Assembly: GCF_014217545.1 (NCBI RefSeq)
Contig: NZ_CP043178.1
Coordinates: 248,001-312,000 of the forward strand
Reading direction: 5' to 3'
Length of the DNA: 64,000 bases
From: Pseudarthrobacter sp. NBSH8
GTDB taxonomy: Bacteria > Actinomycetota > Actinomycetes > Actinomycetales > Micrococcaceae
Shown piece by piece: positions 29,147-37,754 of the stretch. Within the stretch, counting starts at the first letter, position 1. The number at the start of each line of letters is the position of its first letter. Below the pieces are notes generated by a model that was given only the letters and a program-made list of their open reading frames with translations, was not told the DNA's origin and did not search any database. Both the position numbers and the translations under genes were made by a program.

Positions 29147-29156
29147 GTAACAGACC

Positions 29157-30077
29157 ATGGACTCACTCGCTGCAGCCCCGGGAACCGGGCCCGCAACATC
29201 TCCGCTGCCCATCCTCCGCAAACCGCGCCCGGCCGCGACATTCGCGGACCTGCCCACCGGCCGCACCCTGGTGATGGGCATTCTGAACGTCACCCCGGAC
29301 TCCTTCAGCGACGGCGGAAAGCACCCGACGGCGGACGCGGCCATCGCGGCGGGCCTGCGGATGTTCTACGCCGGAGCGGACATCATCGATGTCGGCGGCG
29401 AATCGACTCGACCCGGCGCGGAGGATGTAACCCTGGAGGAAGAACAGCGCCGGGTGATCCCAGTCATCGAAGCCCTGGTCAAGGCGGGCGCCCTGGTCAG
29501 CATCGACACCACGCACGCCGCAACGGCCGCTGCTGCCCTGAAGGCCGGCGCCGCCATCATCAACGACGTTTCCGGGCTGACCATCGAGCCCGAGATGGCC
29601 GAGCTCGTAGCCGCGTCCAAGGTGCCGTATGTCCTCACGCACCGCCGCGGCGACGCCCGCACCATGGACTCCCTGGCCCAGTACCAGGACGTTGCCGGCG
29701 AAGTGGTGGCTGAACTGTCCGGCGTCCGCGACAAACTCTATGCAGCCGGGGTGGGCAAAGAGCAGATCATCGTGGACCCGGGCCTGGGCTTCGCCAAGAA
29801 CGACGCCCAGAACTGGGAGCTCCTGCAGCACCTGGACCAGCTGGACAGCCTGGGGCACAAGCTCCTGGTGGCGGCGTCCCGCAAGCGCTTCCTGGGCACA
29901 CTCCTCACGGTAGCCGGCAAGTCCGCCGTCCCGGAGGAACGCGACGACGCCACGGCCGCCATCACCGCGATCAGCGCGTCCCGAGGGGCCTGGGCCGTCC
30001 GTGTGCACGACGTCGGTCCCAGCCTTGACGCCGTCAAGGTGGCCGCGCGGATGGCCGCCGCCCCTACCACCACCTAG
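29157..30077 (+). CDS. folP: Dihydropteroate synthase
   Basis: Joins 6-hydroxymethyl-dihydropterin pyrophosphate with para-aminobenzoate; this is the sulfonamide target. Signature segments are MGILNVTPDSFSDGG near the N-terminus, DVGGESTRPGAE, the INDVSG strand, and the C-terminal RVHDVG. At 306 residues with a TIM-barrel arrangement, the length is normal. It lies ten bases after folE with only a weak ribosome-binding site, so it relies on operon translation. Confidence 0.96.
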   Translation: MDSLAAAPGTGPATSPLPILRKPRPAATFADLPTGRTLVMGILNVTPDSFSDGGKHPTADAAIAAGLRMFYAGADIIDVGGESTRPGAEDVTLEEEQRRVIPVIEALVKAGALVSIDTTHAATAAAALKAGAAIINDVSGLTIEPEMAELVAASKVPYVLTHRRGDARTMDSLAQYQDVAGEVVAELSGVRDKLYAAGVGKEQIIVDPGLGFAKNDAQNWELLQHLDQLDSLGHKLLVAASRKRFLGTLLTVAGKSAVPEERDDATAAITAISASRGAWAVRVHDVGPSLDAVKVAARMAAAPTTT

Positions 30078-30088
30078 GCCGGGCACCC

Positions 30089-30448
30089 ATGGACAGGATC
30101 ACGCTGAGCGGTGTCACCGCCGTCGGCCATCACGGAGTCTTTGATTTCGAGCGCCGTGAGGGCCAGCCGTTTGTAGTGGACGCCGTGCTGCATCTGGACT
30201 TCGCCAAAGCCGCAGTATCCGACGACGTCCGGGACACCGCCCACTACGGCGAGGTGGCTGAGCGGATCACGGACTGGATCACGGGGGAGCCGCTGAACCT
30301 GATCGAGGCACTGGCCGTCCGGATCGCGGATGGCTTGCTCGCCGAATTCACCATCCAGGCCGTGGACATCACCGTCCACAAGCCCAAGGCGCCCATCGAG
30401 GTGCCCTTCGGCGATGTGGCCGTCAGCGTGCACCGGGAGAGGCCATGA
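30089..30448 (+). CDS. folB: Dihydroneopterin aldolase
   Basis: Converts dihydroneopterin to 6-hydroxymethyl-dihydropterin and glycolaldehyde. The product has 119 residues. Segments ITLSGVTAVGHHGVFDFERREGQPFVVD (active-site Glu and substrate loop) and the conserved Lys in DITVHKPKAPIEVPF are present. Its stop codon overlaps the folK ATG by four bases, so the two steps are translationally coupled. Confidence 0.95.
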   Translation: MDRITLSGVTAVGHHGVFDFERREGQPFVVDAVLHLDFAKAAVSDDVRDTAHYGEVAERITDWITGEPLNLIEALAVRIADGLLAEFTIQAVDITVHKPKAPIEVPFGDVAVSVHRERP

Positions 30449-30984
30449 GCGGCGGGTACACCAAAGCCGTACTGGCCCTCGGCAGCAACCTGGGCGAGCG
30501 GAACGACACCCTGTCCGAGGCCGTTGCCGACCTGGTGGACCCGCCGGAGGTTCGCCTGCAGGCCGTTTCCCCGGTGGTGCAGACCAAAGCCGTGGGCGGC
30601 CCAGCCGGCCAGCCTGACTTCCTGAACATGATTATCACAGTGGAAACCACGCTGTCCCCGGCCGAGCTGCTGAAGCACTGCCAGGCCGTGGAAAACAAGC
30701 ACCTCCGGGTTCGTGACGTGCGCTGGGGGCCGCGGACGCTCGACGTCGACATCATCACCTACGGCGACCTCATCAGTGACGATCCGGTCCTGACCTTGCC
30801 GCACCCGCGTGCCGCCGGACGCGCCTTTGTGCTGTATCCGTGGTCGCTCATCGAGCCCGCGGCCACCCTGGGCGGGGAACGCATCAGCGAGCTGGCTGCC
30901 CGCGCCCCCGACTTTGGCGATCTCGCCCCGTTTGACGGTTTCGGCGATTACGACGGCGTCCCCACGGCCGGGGCGGTCGAGTAA
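30445..30984 (+). CDS. folK: 2-amino-4-hydroxy-6-hydroxymethyldihydropteridine diphosphokinase
   Basis: Transfers pyrophosphate from ATP to 6-hydroxymethyl-dihydropterin. The start reads LALGSNLGERNDTL, followed by the Mg-site segment VRWGPRTLDVDIITYGD with the DVD pair and the LPHPRAAGRAFVLYP ending typical of the family. 179 residues. The ATG overlaps the folB stop. With folE, folP and folB it completes this branch of folate synthesis in one transcript. Confidence 0.96.
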   Translation: MSGGYTKAVLALGSNLGERNDTLSEAVADLVDPPEVRLQAVSPVVQTKAVGGPAGQPDFLNMIITVETTLSPAELLKHCQAVENKHLRVRDVRWGPRTLDVDIITYGDLISDDPVLTLPHPRAAGRAFVLYPWSLIEPAATLGGERISELAARAPDFGDLAPFDGFGDYDGVPTAGAVE

Positions 30985-30987
30985 CCA

Positions 30988-31521
30988 GTGAAACCCGTCA
31001 ACCCTGCCCGCCTGCTGCTGATCGGCCTGGTCCTGACCGTGGCCGGCTGGTCGGCCACGGTGGTGACCACGCGCTACAGCATGGCCACCCCGGTTCTTCC
31101 GGCCACCGCGTTGGCCACCATGGGCGTGATTGTTGCCATCACATTGGTGCTTGGCGTCCGCGTGCTCCGGTGGCGCAACGGCACCAAACGCAAGAAGGCC
31201 CTGGACCCGATCCTTGCCGCCCGGACCCTGGTGCTCGCCCAGGCGTGCGCCTATGCGGGCACCGTCCTGCTGGGCTGGCACGCGGGGATTTTCCTGGACC
31301 AGCTGCGGATCTGGAATCTGCGCAGCGACCAAGGCATCACCTGGGTGGCAGTCGCGATCGCTGCCGGCGGCCTGGTGATGATCGTCGTCGGCCTGCTGGT
31401 GGAGCGGTTCTGCAAGATCCCACCCGAAGACACCGAGGCAACCCCCGGCGACGGGAAACCCGGCCGCGGGGTACGCGGCGAAGCCGCCGGGGAAGGCGAA
31501 TATGCGTACAGAGGCGATTGA
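30988..31521 (+). CDS. DUF3180-family membrane protein
   Basis: The product has 177 residues and four predicted transmembrane helices: LLLIGLVLTVAGWSATVV, VLPATALATMGVIVAITLVLG, LAQACAYAGTVLLGWHAGIF and WVAVAIAAGGLVMIVVGLLV. A charged tail follows. This family is found next to folK in actinobacteria; its function is unknown. The GTG start lies three bases after the folK stop, and its 3' end overlaps the next gene by 20 bases, so it is part of the operon. Confidence 0.85.
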   Translation: MKPVNPARLLLIGLVLTVAGWSATVVTTRYSMATPVLPATALATMGVIVAITLVLGVRVLRWRNGTKRKKALDPILAARTLVLAQACAYAGTVLLGWHAGIFLDQLRIWNLRSDQGITWVAVAIAAGGLVMIVVGLLVERFCKIPPEDTEATPGDGKPGRGVRGEAAGEGEYAYRGD

Positions 31522-32014
31522 TCCACCAGGCATTACCTGGCAGCGGGTGTCCCCGAAATACGTCACCGTGCGGCTGGTGCAATGGGCCTTAGGAAACCTG
31601 ATCACGGTGGTTGTCCTGACCCTGCCCCTCATCTTTGTCCTGCTCGGCTGGTGGCGGTGGCCGCCCCTGTGGCTGGCCATCACCGTCCCGGCCGTGACCC
31701 TGGTCCTGGCCGCCTGGCGCCTGCTGCTGATCCCACGGCAGGTGCGCGCTATCGGCTACGCCGAGCGCGACGATGACCTCCTGGTCCGTGGCGGCATTTT
31801 CTTCCAACGGACCATGACGGTTCCCTACGGCCGGATGCAGTACGTGGACATCGGCGTGGGCCCGGTGGAACGCGGGCTGGGACTCTGCACGCTCAAACTC
31901 CACACCGCCTCACCCGGAACCAACGCCAGCATCCCCGGCCTGCCCGCGGCGGAGGGTGCACGCCTGCGCGAGCAGCTCGCGGCCCGCGGTGAAGCGAGGC
32001 TGGCAGGGCTGTGA
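31502..32014 (+). CDS. PH-domain membrane protein (YdbS-like)
   Basis: Two transmembrane helices (LITVVVLTLPLIFVLLG and PLWLAITVPAVTLVLAAW) are followed by a bacterial pleckstrin-homology domain: RAIGYAERDDDLLVRGGIFFQRTMTVPYGRMQYVDIGVGPVERGLGL, the typical strand pattern of this DUF304/YdbS group. 170 residues. It overlaps both neighbours by four or more bases. Pairs of YdbS- and YdbT-like proteins are linked in Bacillus to envelope stress and lantibiotic protection, but no role is proven here. Confidence 0.85.
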   Translation: MRTEAIDPPGITWQRVSPKYVTVRLVQWALGNLITVVVLTLPLIFVLLGWWRWPPLWLAITVPAVTLVLAAWRLLLIPRQVRAIGYAERDDDLLVRGGIFFQRTMTVPYGRMQYVDIGVGPVERGLGLCTLKLHTASPGTNASIPGLPAAEGARLREQLAARGEARLAGL

Positions 32015-33567
32015 CGGCAAACGTTCCGGAGGCCGGCGCACCGAGTGCGGTTCCGGTAGCGCCCGACGGCGAGTGGCTGCGTGTGCACCCGGCCTCCCCC
32101 TTTGTGCGCGGCTGGGTGGCACTGGCGGCCATTGGTTTCTTCTTCGGGCGGGACTTTTTCGAGCGGTTGCTGCAGGGCCGTCCGGTCTTCGAGCAGGACT
32201 TCGCCGGCCGGGCACCCTGGCTGGTGGCCGGCGGCGGCATCGTCCTGGTGGTAACCGTGCTGGGTTTCATCCTGACCTGGTATTTCACCAAGTACCAGAT
32301 CTCGGAAGGGTACGTCCGGGTCAACTCCGGGTTCCTCTTCCGCCAGCAGCGGCAGGCCCGGCTGGACCGGGTCCAGGCCATCGACATCGTGCAGCCCCTG
32401 CTGGCCAGGATCTTCGGCCTGGCCGAACTCAAGTTTGAGGTCGCCGATGCCGGCGAATCGGCCGTCAAACTGGCCTACCTGCGGATGGACGACGCCCGCC
32501 AGCTCCGGGCCACCATCCTGGCACGGGCCGCAGGTGTGGTCCCGGACCCTGCCCGGCCGCAGGAGGCCGCGCCGGAGGCGCCTGAATACCCGGTCCTGTC
32601 CGTGCCGCCGTCGCGCCTTATCGGTTCGCTGCTGCTCAGCGAGCAGAGCTTCTTTGTGGTGGTGGGCGGCATCGCCTCCGTGATCCTGTCCGCCGTGACG
32701 GAGAACCGCGGCTTCTTCTTCTACCTGATCCCGGCGGTGCTGGGCCTTGCAGCCAGCTACTGGGGCTCCTTTAACAAGGGCTACAACTTCACCGCCGCCA
32801 TTTCGCCGGACGGGATCCGGCTCCGCTATGGACTGCTGGACACGCAGGCGCAGACGCTGCCCCCGGGCAGGGTCCAGGCGCTGAAGGTAGCCCAGTCCCC
32901 GCTGTGGCGGATCTTCGGCTGGTACCGGATCCAGGTCAACGTGGCCGGGTACGGCGCAGCCGGGAGCAATGGCGAGACGGCGTCCCGGACCACGCTGCTG
33001 CCCGTGGGCAAGCTGCCCGAAGTGATGTCCATGCTTGCCCTCGTGCTGCCGGATCCCGGGACGCCGGAGCCCGGACGCATCTTCGCTGCCGGGCTCTCGG
33101 GGTTGGATTCCGACGGCGGATTTGTCACCACGCCGCACCGTGCCAGGTTCCTGGCGCCGCTGGGCTGGCGCCGCAACGGCTTCGCCACCACTGACACCGC
33201 CCTGCTGATCCGATCTGGCCGGTGGTGGCGGGAACTGGTGGTGGTCCCGCACCAGCGCACCCAGTCAATGGCACTGCACCAGGGCCCCCTCGCACGGCGG
33301 TTCCGTGTGGCGGACCTTGTCCTGCACACCACGGCGGGGCCGGTTTCGCCGCGGCTCACCCAGGCCGGACTTGACGAGGCCCGGGCCCTTTTTAATGCCC
33401 AGTCCGCCAGGGCCCGGCTCGCCCGCAAGCGGCAGACCAGCGAACAATGGCTGGCAACGGTGGTTCCCGCGCCGGTGGTCGCGCCCGTCGAAACCCCTGT
33501 GGTTGTGCCGGCCCAGACCCCCATGCCGCAACAGAGTCCCCAACAGGAAGGCCCGCAACGTGGCTAA
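32011..33567 (+). CDS. PH-domain membrane protein (YdbT-like), with repeated PH modules
   Basis: The 518-residue product has helices near the N-terminus (GWVALAAIGFFFGRDFFERL and WLVAGGGIVLVVTVLGFI) and in the middle (SFFVVVGGIASVILS, FFFYLIPAVLGLAASYWG). Repeated PH modules read VNSGFLFRQQRQARLDRVQAIDIV, later LDTQAQTLPPGRVQALKVAQ, and a third-like module reads RSGRWWRELVVVPHQRTQ. The C-terminal 40 residues are Pro/Gln/Val-rich, probably disordered. It starts within the previous gene's stop and probably works with that protein at the membrane. Confidence 0.85.
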   Translation: MTANVPEAGAPSAVPVAPDGEWLRVHPASPFVRGWVALAAIGFFFGRDFFERLLQGRPVFEQDFAGRAPWLVAGGGIVLVVTVLGFILTWYFTKYQISEGYVRVNSGFLFRQQRQARLDRVQAIDIVQPLLARIFGLAELKFEVADAGESAVKLAYLRMDDARQLRATILARAAGVVPDPARPQEAAPEAPEYPVLSVPPSRLIGSLLLSEQSFFVVVGGIASVILSAVTENRGFFFYLIPAVLGLAASYWGSFNKGYNFTAAISPDGIRLRYGLLDTQAQTLPPGRVQALKVAQSPLWRIFGWYRIQVNVAGYGAAGSNGETASRTTLLPVGKLPEVMSMLALVLPDPGTPEPGRIFAAGLSGLDSDGGFVTTPHRARFLAPLGWRRNGFATTDTALLIRSGRWWRELVVVPHQRTQSMALHQGPLARRFRVADLVLHTTAGPVSPRLTQAGLDEARALFNAQSARARLARKRQTSEQWLATVVPAPVVAPVETPVVVPAQTPMPQQSPQQEGPQRG

Positions 33568-34450
33568 GCCCGGGCGCCTTGGCGTCGGAATCATCGGTGC
33601 CGGGAAAGTGGGTGCCGTCCTTGGTGCGGCGTTGCGCTCGGCCGAGCACGCCGTCGTCGGGGTTTCCGCGGTGTCAGAGGCCAGCCGTGAGCGCGCGGAG
33701 ACGCTGCTGCCGGGCGTGCCCATCCTGGAGATCCAGGAGATTGTGGAACGGTCCCAACTGGTGCTCCTCGCCGTGCCGGACGATGCCCTCGCCGGGCTGG
33801 TGAACGGCCTCGCCAAACTCGGGGCGTGGCAGCCCGGCCAGATCGTGGCGCACACCTCAGGCAGGTTCGGCGTGGGGGTGCTCCGCCCGGTGCGTGCCGC
33901 CGGAGCCATTCCCTTGGCAATGCACCCCGCCATGACGTTCACGGGCATGAGCCTGGATTTGACGCGCCTGCTGGACTGCACGTTCGGCGTCACGGCGGAC
34001 GCCGCGATGCTGCCCATTGCGCAGGCACTGGTCGTTGAGATGGGCGCCGAGCCCGTGGCCATCGCCGAGGGGGACCGGACCCTTTACCACGCGGCCCTGG
34101 CCCATGGCTCGAACCATATGGTCACCCTGGTGGCGCAGGCTTCCCAGCTGCTCCGCGACGTTGGCGTGGACGCGCCGGAGCGGATGCTGGGGCCCTTGCT
34201 GCGGGCCACGCTGGAGAACGCGCTCGCCTCCGGGGAATCTGCGCTGACCGGGCCGGTGGCCCGAGGTGACGTCGGGACAGTGGCGGCCCACGCTGAGGCG
34301 CTGCGGGAGTACGACGCCGGCGCGCAGGGCGATGTGCTGGAGGCTTACCTCGCCATGGCCCGCGCCACAGCACGGCGGGCAAGCAGCCGGGGGCTGCTCA
34401 AAGCGGATCAAGTGGGGGCCATCCGCGCGGCCCTGGAAGAGGAGAACTGA
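33560..34450 (+). CDS. DUF2520 Rossmann-fold protein (predicted oxidoreductase)
   Basis: A Rossmann fold with the dinucleotide-binding loop [17 protein letters not shown] at residues 8-24, followed by [14 protein letters not shown] and [18 protein letters not shown]. The helical C-terminal half (DUF2520) resembles the dimerisation domain of 6-phosphogluconate dehydrogenase-like enzymes. 296 residues from the GTG at 33560, which has GGAAGG upstream. Its neighbour panC belongs to pantothenate synthesis, and this family is often found beside panC, so it may catalyse or support an associated NAD(P)-dependent step; this is inference from context. Confidence 0.8.
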   Translation: MAKPGRLGVGIIGAGKVGAVLGAALRSAEHAVVGVSAVSEASRERAETLLPGVPILEIQEIVERSQLVLLAVPDDALAGLVNGLAKLGAWQPGQIVAHTSGRFGVGVLRPVRAAGAIPLAMHPAMTFTGMSLDLTRLLDCTFGVTADAAMLPIAQALVVEMGAEPVAIAEGDRTLYHAALAHGSNHMVTLVAQASQLLRDVGVDAPERMLGPLLRATLENALASGESALTGPVARGDVGTVAAHAEALREYDAGAQGDVLEAYLAMARATARRASSRGLLKADQVGAIRAALEEEN

Positions 34451-34451
34451 C

Positions 34452-35378
34452 ATGGCCACGCAACTGGTGACAACTGCCGCAGAGCTCCGCGAAGCGAGCG
34501 CCCGGCTGCTCGCGCAGAAAGCGGGCACATCCCAGGGCCTCGTGCCCACCATGGGCGCGCTGCACGAAGGGCACGCCCGCCTGGCGCGGACCGCCGTCGA
34601 ACAGAACGACGTAGTGGTGGCGTCTATTTTTGTGAACCCGCTGCAGTTCGGCGATGCGGTGGATTTGGACCGGTACCCGCGGACCCTTGACGCCGATCGT
34701 GCCCTGCTGGAAGAACAGGGCGTGGACCTCGTGTTTGCGCCGCCGGTGGAAGAGGTCTATCCCGGCGGCGAGCCGCTGGTGCGTGTGACTGCCGGCTCCC
34801 TAGGGGAGAAATGGGAAGGCGCCTCACGGCCGGGACATTTCGACGGCGCCCTCACAGTAATTGCCAAACTGCTGCACTACGGCATCCCCGGCTCCGGGCT
34901 TCCGCCTGCCGGTGCTTTTGCTTCCGGCGGCGGGGGGCTGCCTGCCTACCGGGCTTACTTCGGGCAAAAGGATGCCCAGCAGCTGGCTCTCGTGCGACGG
35001 ATGGTGGCGGACCTGAACTTCCCGGTCGAAATTGTTGCCGTTCCCACGGTCCGGTCCGAGGACGGGCTGGCCCTCTCAAGCCGCAACCGGTTCCTATCAG
35101 ACGAGGAACGGGAAGCCGCCCTGGTGTTGTCGCGGGCGCTGCGGCTCCTGGCGGAGCGGGCGGACGCCCACCAGCCGCTTGATCTGGAATCCGCCCAGGC
35201 TTTGGTGGAATCCCAGCCATTGGTCGGACTGGATTATTTCGACGTAGTGGATCCCGGCACCCTTGAGCCTTTGGCCGAAAACTGCCGGAAAGTCCCGTTC
35301 CGTGGCGAGGGCCTGGCGATCATCGCGGCCAAGGTGGGGCCTGTCCGGCTGATCGATAACGTGCCGCTCAGCAGCTGA
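34452..35378 (+). CDS. panC: Pantothenate synthetase (pantoate-beta-alanine ligase)
   Basis: Condenses pantoate and beta-alanine using ATP. Core segments are [16 protein letters not shown] (with the HxGH signature), IFVNPLQFG, the RYPRTLDAD block and the late [13 protein letters not shown]. Between HYGIPG and [13 protein letters not shown] there is a roughly 16-residue Gly/Pro/Ala-rich insertion that replaces the usual short turn before YFGQKD. 308 residues, a little longer than typical because of this. The previous gene's stop is one base upstream of its ATG, so it closes the ftsH-fol-panC run. Confidence 0.95.
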   Translation: MATQLVTTAAELREASARLLAQKAGTSQGLVPTMGALHEGHARLARTAVEQNDVVVASIFVNPLQFGDAVDLDRYPRTLDADRALLEEQGVDLVFAPPVEEVYPGGEPLVRVTAGSLGEKWEGASRPGHFDGALTVIAKLLHYGIPGSGLPPAGAFASGGGGLPAYRAYFGQKDAQQLALVRRMVADLNFPVEIVAVPTVRSEDGLALSSRNRFLSDEEREAALVLSRALRLLAERADAHQPLDLESAQALVESQPLVGLDYFDVVDPGTLEPLAENCRKVPFRGEGLAIIAAKVGPVRLIDNVPLSS

Positions 35379-35384
35379 CATGTT

Positions 35385-35402
35385 GCGCCCGGCTCCGGGC
35401 GC
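35385..35402 (+). terminator. Hairpin after panC
   Basis: GCGCCC at 35385-35390 pairs with GGGCGC at 35397-35402 across the loop GGCTCC. It follows the panC stop by seven bases. No T-run is present, so it is a weak candidate terminator that separates the pantothenate run from the small-gene cluster. Confidence 0.45.
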
Positions 35403-35668
35403 GTAAGGCCTCGGGTCTCTGTTCGTCTTTCCGCGTAGGGGCTATGCTGAAATTGTTGCCCCAGACCCTGGCATCGCCCTATTCGGCGTACTCCAGGAGG
35501 AACCGTTCCACGCAGGGCACCCCACACATCCTCTGCAGTTAGCCCCGGCCTTTTGTGTTGCCCGGCTTCTGTCTGTCCAGCGCAGCCGCATGCACGGCCA
35601 GCGGGACGTCCACCTGCATTCCCCATTCACGTGGCCGACCGGCCACGCTCAAATCAGGAGCAAATCCA
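35403..35668 (+). promoter_or_regulatory. Long leader upstream of the small-protein and ANTAR cluster
   Basis: This 266-base stretch precedes the 35669 gene. TATGCT near 35437 is a possible -10. An ATG just after it opens a 32-codon frame ending near the TAG at about 35540, without a proper ribosome-binding site. CGTGGCC at 35630-35636 pairs with GGCCACG at 35641-35647 around a four-base loop, ending nine bases before the AGGAG of the next gene. The region is not protein-like. Its hairpin and proximity to RNA-binding ANTAR genes suggest transcript-level control, but no classic paired ANTAR-target hairpins with hexaloops are obvious. Confidence 0.4.
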
Positions 35669-35890
35669 ATGATCCGCACAATAGATGACGGGTTGTCCTA
35701 TCTCGTCAAAGTGAATGACGCGTCCGTCCTGGACGAATATTTGAATTCGGCCGTTGACCTGGCCCGCCAGTACGCCTCCAGCATTGCCCTGTGCGGGATT
35801 CTGGTAACCCGCCACGCGCACGACACCTATACCGTAGCGGTCAGCGAGGCTGTACCTTTCGGAGAGACCCATGAGCGCCACGATCCCTAA
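35669..35890 (+). CDS. Small hypothetical protein, 73 residues
   Basis: The product starts MIRTIDDGLSYLVKVNDASV. It looks like a compact alpha/beta protein with two helices (LDEYLNSAVDLARQYA) and beta strands (ALCGILVTRH, TYTVAVSEA), no signal peptide and no membrane segment. AGGAG lies eight bases before the ATG at 35669. The last 20 bases overlap the next gene, so the two are coupled. Some Arthrobacter proteins of this shape accompany GAF-ANTAR genes; I cannot assign a family. Confidence 0.65.
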   Translation: MIRTIDDGLSYLVKVNDASVLDEYLNSAVDLARQYASSIALCGILVTRHAHDTYTVAVSEAVPFGETHERHDP

Positions 35891-36128
35891 GGTGGAGGCC
35901 GTGTTGTCCTATGATCTTTATGCTGACAGAATCACACCGATCGGATGGCAGGCGTACGAAATCATCACGTCCATCCTGGAGGACCCGTCGCCGGATCTGG
36001 ACCAGCACAAATGGCGCCTTCGCAGGTGTGTGGCCGCCCACCCGGGCGCACCGGAACGGGCGCTGCAGGCCCATCTGATGGCCACCTCAGAAGTGGTAAA
36101 TGGCTACAGCCAGGAAGGGCCGGCCTGA
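35871..36128 (+). CDS. Small hypothetical protein, 85 residues, with the RLRRCVA-PERAL motif
   Basis: A helix-rich soluble protein. Residues 25-70 run WQAYEIITSILEDPSP then RLRRCVAAHPGAPERAL and LM. The protein at 37755-38036 matches this segment without gaps (about 25 of 46 identical by eye), so the two are paralogues. The core has an invariant Cys in LRRCVA and a PGxPERAL turn. A ribosome-binding GGAGAG precedes the ATG. It overlaps the previous gene by 20 bases and shares its transcript. No known family is recognised; a regulatory or adaptor role beside the GAF-ANTAR pair is inference. Confidence 0.7.
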   Translation: MSATIPKVEAVLSYDLYADRITPIGWQAYEIITSILEDPSPDLDQHKWRLRRCVAAHPGAPERALQAHLMATSEVVNGYSQEGPA

Positions 36129-36138
36129 GGCCCTGTCA

Positions 36139-36169
36139 TTGACGATCGTCGGGTTCGCGGCAATATGTA
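36139..36169 (+). promoter_or_regulatory. Putative promoter of the GAF-ANTAR pair
   Basis: TTGACG at 36139-36144 is a good -35 box. The AT-rich AATATGTAT at 36162-36170 supplies a -10 at 17-19 base spacing, although no perfect TANNNT falls at 17. It lies about 85 bases before the first GAF-ANTAR ATG, inside the gap after the small paralogue, and would allow independent expression. Confidence 0.45.
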
Positions 36170-36253
36170 TCCTTGAGGTGACAACTCCGCCGTTCCGGTT
36201 CAGACTGCAGCCGAATCTTTACCGCGGGATGATTCAGGGATCAGAGGCTCACC

Positions 36254-36949
36254 ATGGACATTGCACCCGATATGGTTGCCGGTGACCAGAACGTGTGTGC
36301 TCCATATCTGGAGAAGCTGCCCATAACGGGTGCCGCGGTGTCGCTCTTCGGCGGAGCCGCCGCGGAGACCCTGGTCTCCGCCAGCGACGAACTCGCCTCC
36401 CGCCTGGATGAACTGCAGTTCAATCTCGGCGAAGGCCCGCGGTGGCGGGCCCACAAGACCCGCTTGCCCGTGCTGGTCCCCGACGCACAATCCACCGCCG
36501 ACGACGAATGGCCCATGTTCCGGCAGGCGATCGCAGGGACGGACGCAGCCGCGCTGTTCGTTTTTCCACTCACAGTGGGCGCGATGGACCTCGGTGTCGT
36601 TGAGCTATATCACGCCGTTAGTGGAAACCTGAACCGGTCGGACCAGTCGATGGCGGCCGTACTTGCCAGGGGGACATCGTGGTACCTCCTGCGCAAGATT
36701 CTGAGCCTCAGCTCACCGGATACGGATCCAGTTCTGGAGCCGGCGCTTACGTCGCGCCGCGAGATTCACCAGGCCACCGGGATGGTCCTGGCGCAGTCTG
36801 GTGCTACGGCAGCGGAATCCTTGCTTTTGTTGCGTGCCTACGCTTTTGCAAATGACTTCACGTTGGGGGAGACAGCCGCCGCTGTGCTCGAAAGAAGGCT
36901 CAGCTTCGACACCGACAAGGGTAGGGCCGGCGGCCCTGCCCTGCAGTAA
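36254..36949 (+). CDS. GAF-ANTAR regulator 1
   Basis: The N-terminal about 150 residues fit a GAF-like sensor (TGAAVSLFGGAAAETLVSASDELA, LDELQFNLGEGP, LFVFPLTVGAMDLGVVELYH). The C-terminal ANTAR bundle reads REIHQATGMVLAQSGATAAESLLLLRAYAFANDFTLGETAAAVLE, with the QATGMVL helix in the place of QAKGxL. The ANTAR domain should bind dual-hairpin RNA and prevent termination; the GAF domain may respond to a small molecule or redox signal, as in GAF-ANTAR proteins of mycobacteria. 231 residues, no membrane segment. It is followed nine bases later by a second one. Confidence 0.9.
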   Translation: MDIAPDMVAGDQNVCAPYLEKLPITGAAVSLFGGAAAETLVSASDELASRLDELQFNLGEGPRWRAHKTRLPVLVPDAQSTADDEWPMFRQAIAGTDAAALFVFPLTVGAMDLGVVELYHAVSGNLNRSDQSMAAVLARGTSWYLLRKILSLSSPDTDPVLEPALTSRREIHQATGMVLAQSGATAAESLLLLRAYAFANDFTLGETAAAVLERRLSFDTDKGRAGGPALQ

Positions 36950-36958
36950 AATAGGGCC

Positions 36959-37684
36959 ATGGTAACCAGTACCCGCGCCGAGCGCGCCAGTGCGGCGTTC
37001 GTCAAGCTCACTGACACCCTGGTGGCCGATTACGACGTCGTGGATCTACTGCACACACTCGTGGAGGAGTCGGTGGGCCTTCTTGACGTCGCGGCCGCTG
37101 GTCTGTTGCTTGCCGATCCCAGCGGAGAACTGCAGGTTGTCGCCTCCACCAGCGAGCAGAGTCAACTGGTCGAGGTGCTCCAGCTGCAAGCCGGAGCCGG
37201 TCCGTGCGTAGAGTGCTATCTGACCGGGGCGGCAGTTGCCGTGGACGACATCGCCGGGCTTACCAAGTGGCTGGGCTTCCGCCAAGCCGCGCTGTCGCAG
37301 GGCTTCCGCTCCGTTCATGCAGTGCCCATGCGCATTCACGGCAGGATTATCGGAGCCATGGGTCTGTTTGGCGCCCGGGAGGGTTCCCTGCCCGCAGAGG
37401 ATGCCGCGATCGGCCAGGCCCTTGCCGACGTCGCCACCATCAGCCTGATGCAGGAACGCACCATCCGGGAAGCGGCACTGGTCAACGAGCAGCTCCAGCT
37501 GGCACTGAACACCCGTGTGCTGATTGAGCAGGCGAAAGGCGTCATTGCCCATACGGCCGGGGTGGACATGGACGCAGCGTTCAACCTGCTGCGGAGCCAT
37601 GCACGCGCCAACAGCCAGAGCCTGCATGCGACCGCCGGACGCATTGTGGACCGCAGCCTCACGTTGCAAGGCCGGCCGCTCTAA
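36959..37684 (+). CDS. GAF-ANTAR regulator 2
   Basis: The N-terminal GAF domain (DYDVVDLLHTLVEESVGLLDVAAAGLLLADPSGELQVVASTS, GAGPCVECYLTGAAV with paired Cys) is followed by a helix linker and the ANTAR domain: RVLIEQAKGVIAHTAGVDMDAAFNLLRSHARANSQSL with a canonical QAKGVI. 241 residues. The product matches GAF-ANTAR proteins better than its upstream neighbour does. The close spacing and shared orientation imply one transcript with 36254-36949 and possibly joint or hetero-oligomeric action; the two are only modestly similar. Confidence 0.93.
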   Translation: MVTSTRAERASAAFVKLTDTLVADYDVVDLLHTLVEESVGLLDVAAAGLLLADPSGELQVVASTSEQSQLVEVLQLQAGAGPCVECYLTGAAVAVDDIAGLTKWLGFRQAALSQGFRSVHAVPMRIHGRIIGAMGLFGAREGSLPAEDAAIGQALADVATISLMQERTIREAALVNEQLQLALNTRVLIEQAKGVIAHTAGVDMDAAFNLLRSHARANSQSLHATAGRIVDRSLTLQGRPL

Positions 37685-37754
37685 GCCTTTCTACTGCGGG
37701 TGCCTCATGCTGAATCGCGGGCGGGCGCACATTGCGGCGCAGGAGCGTGTTGCT

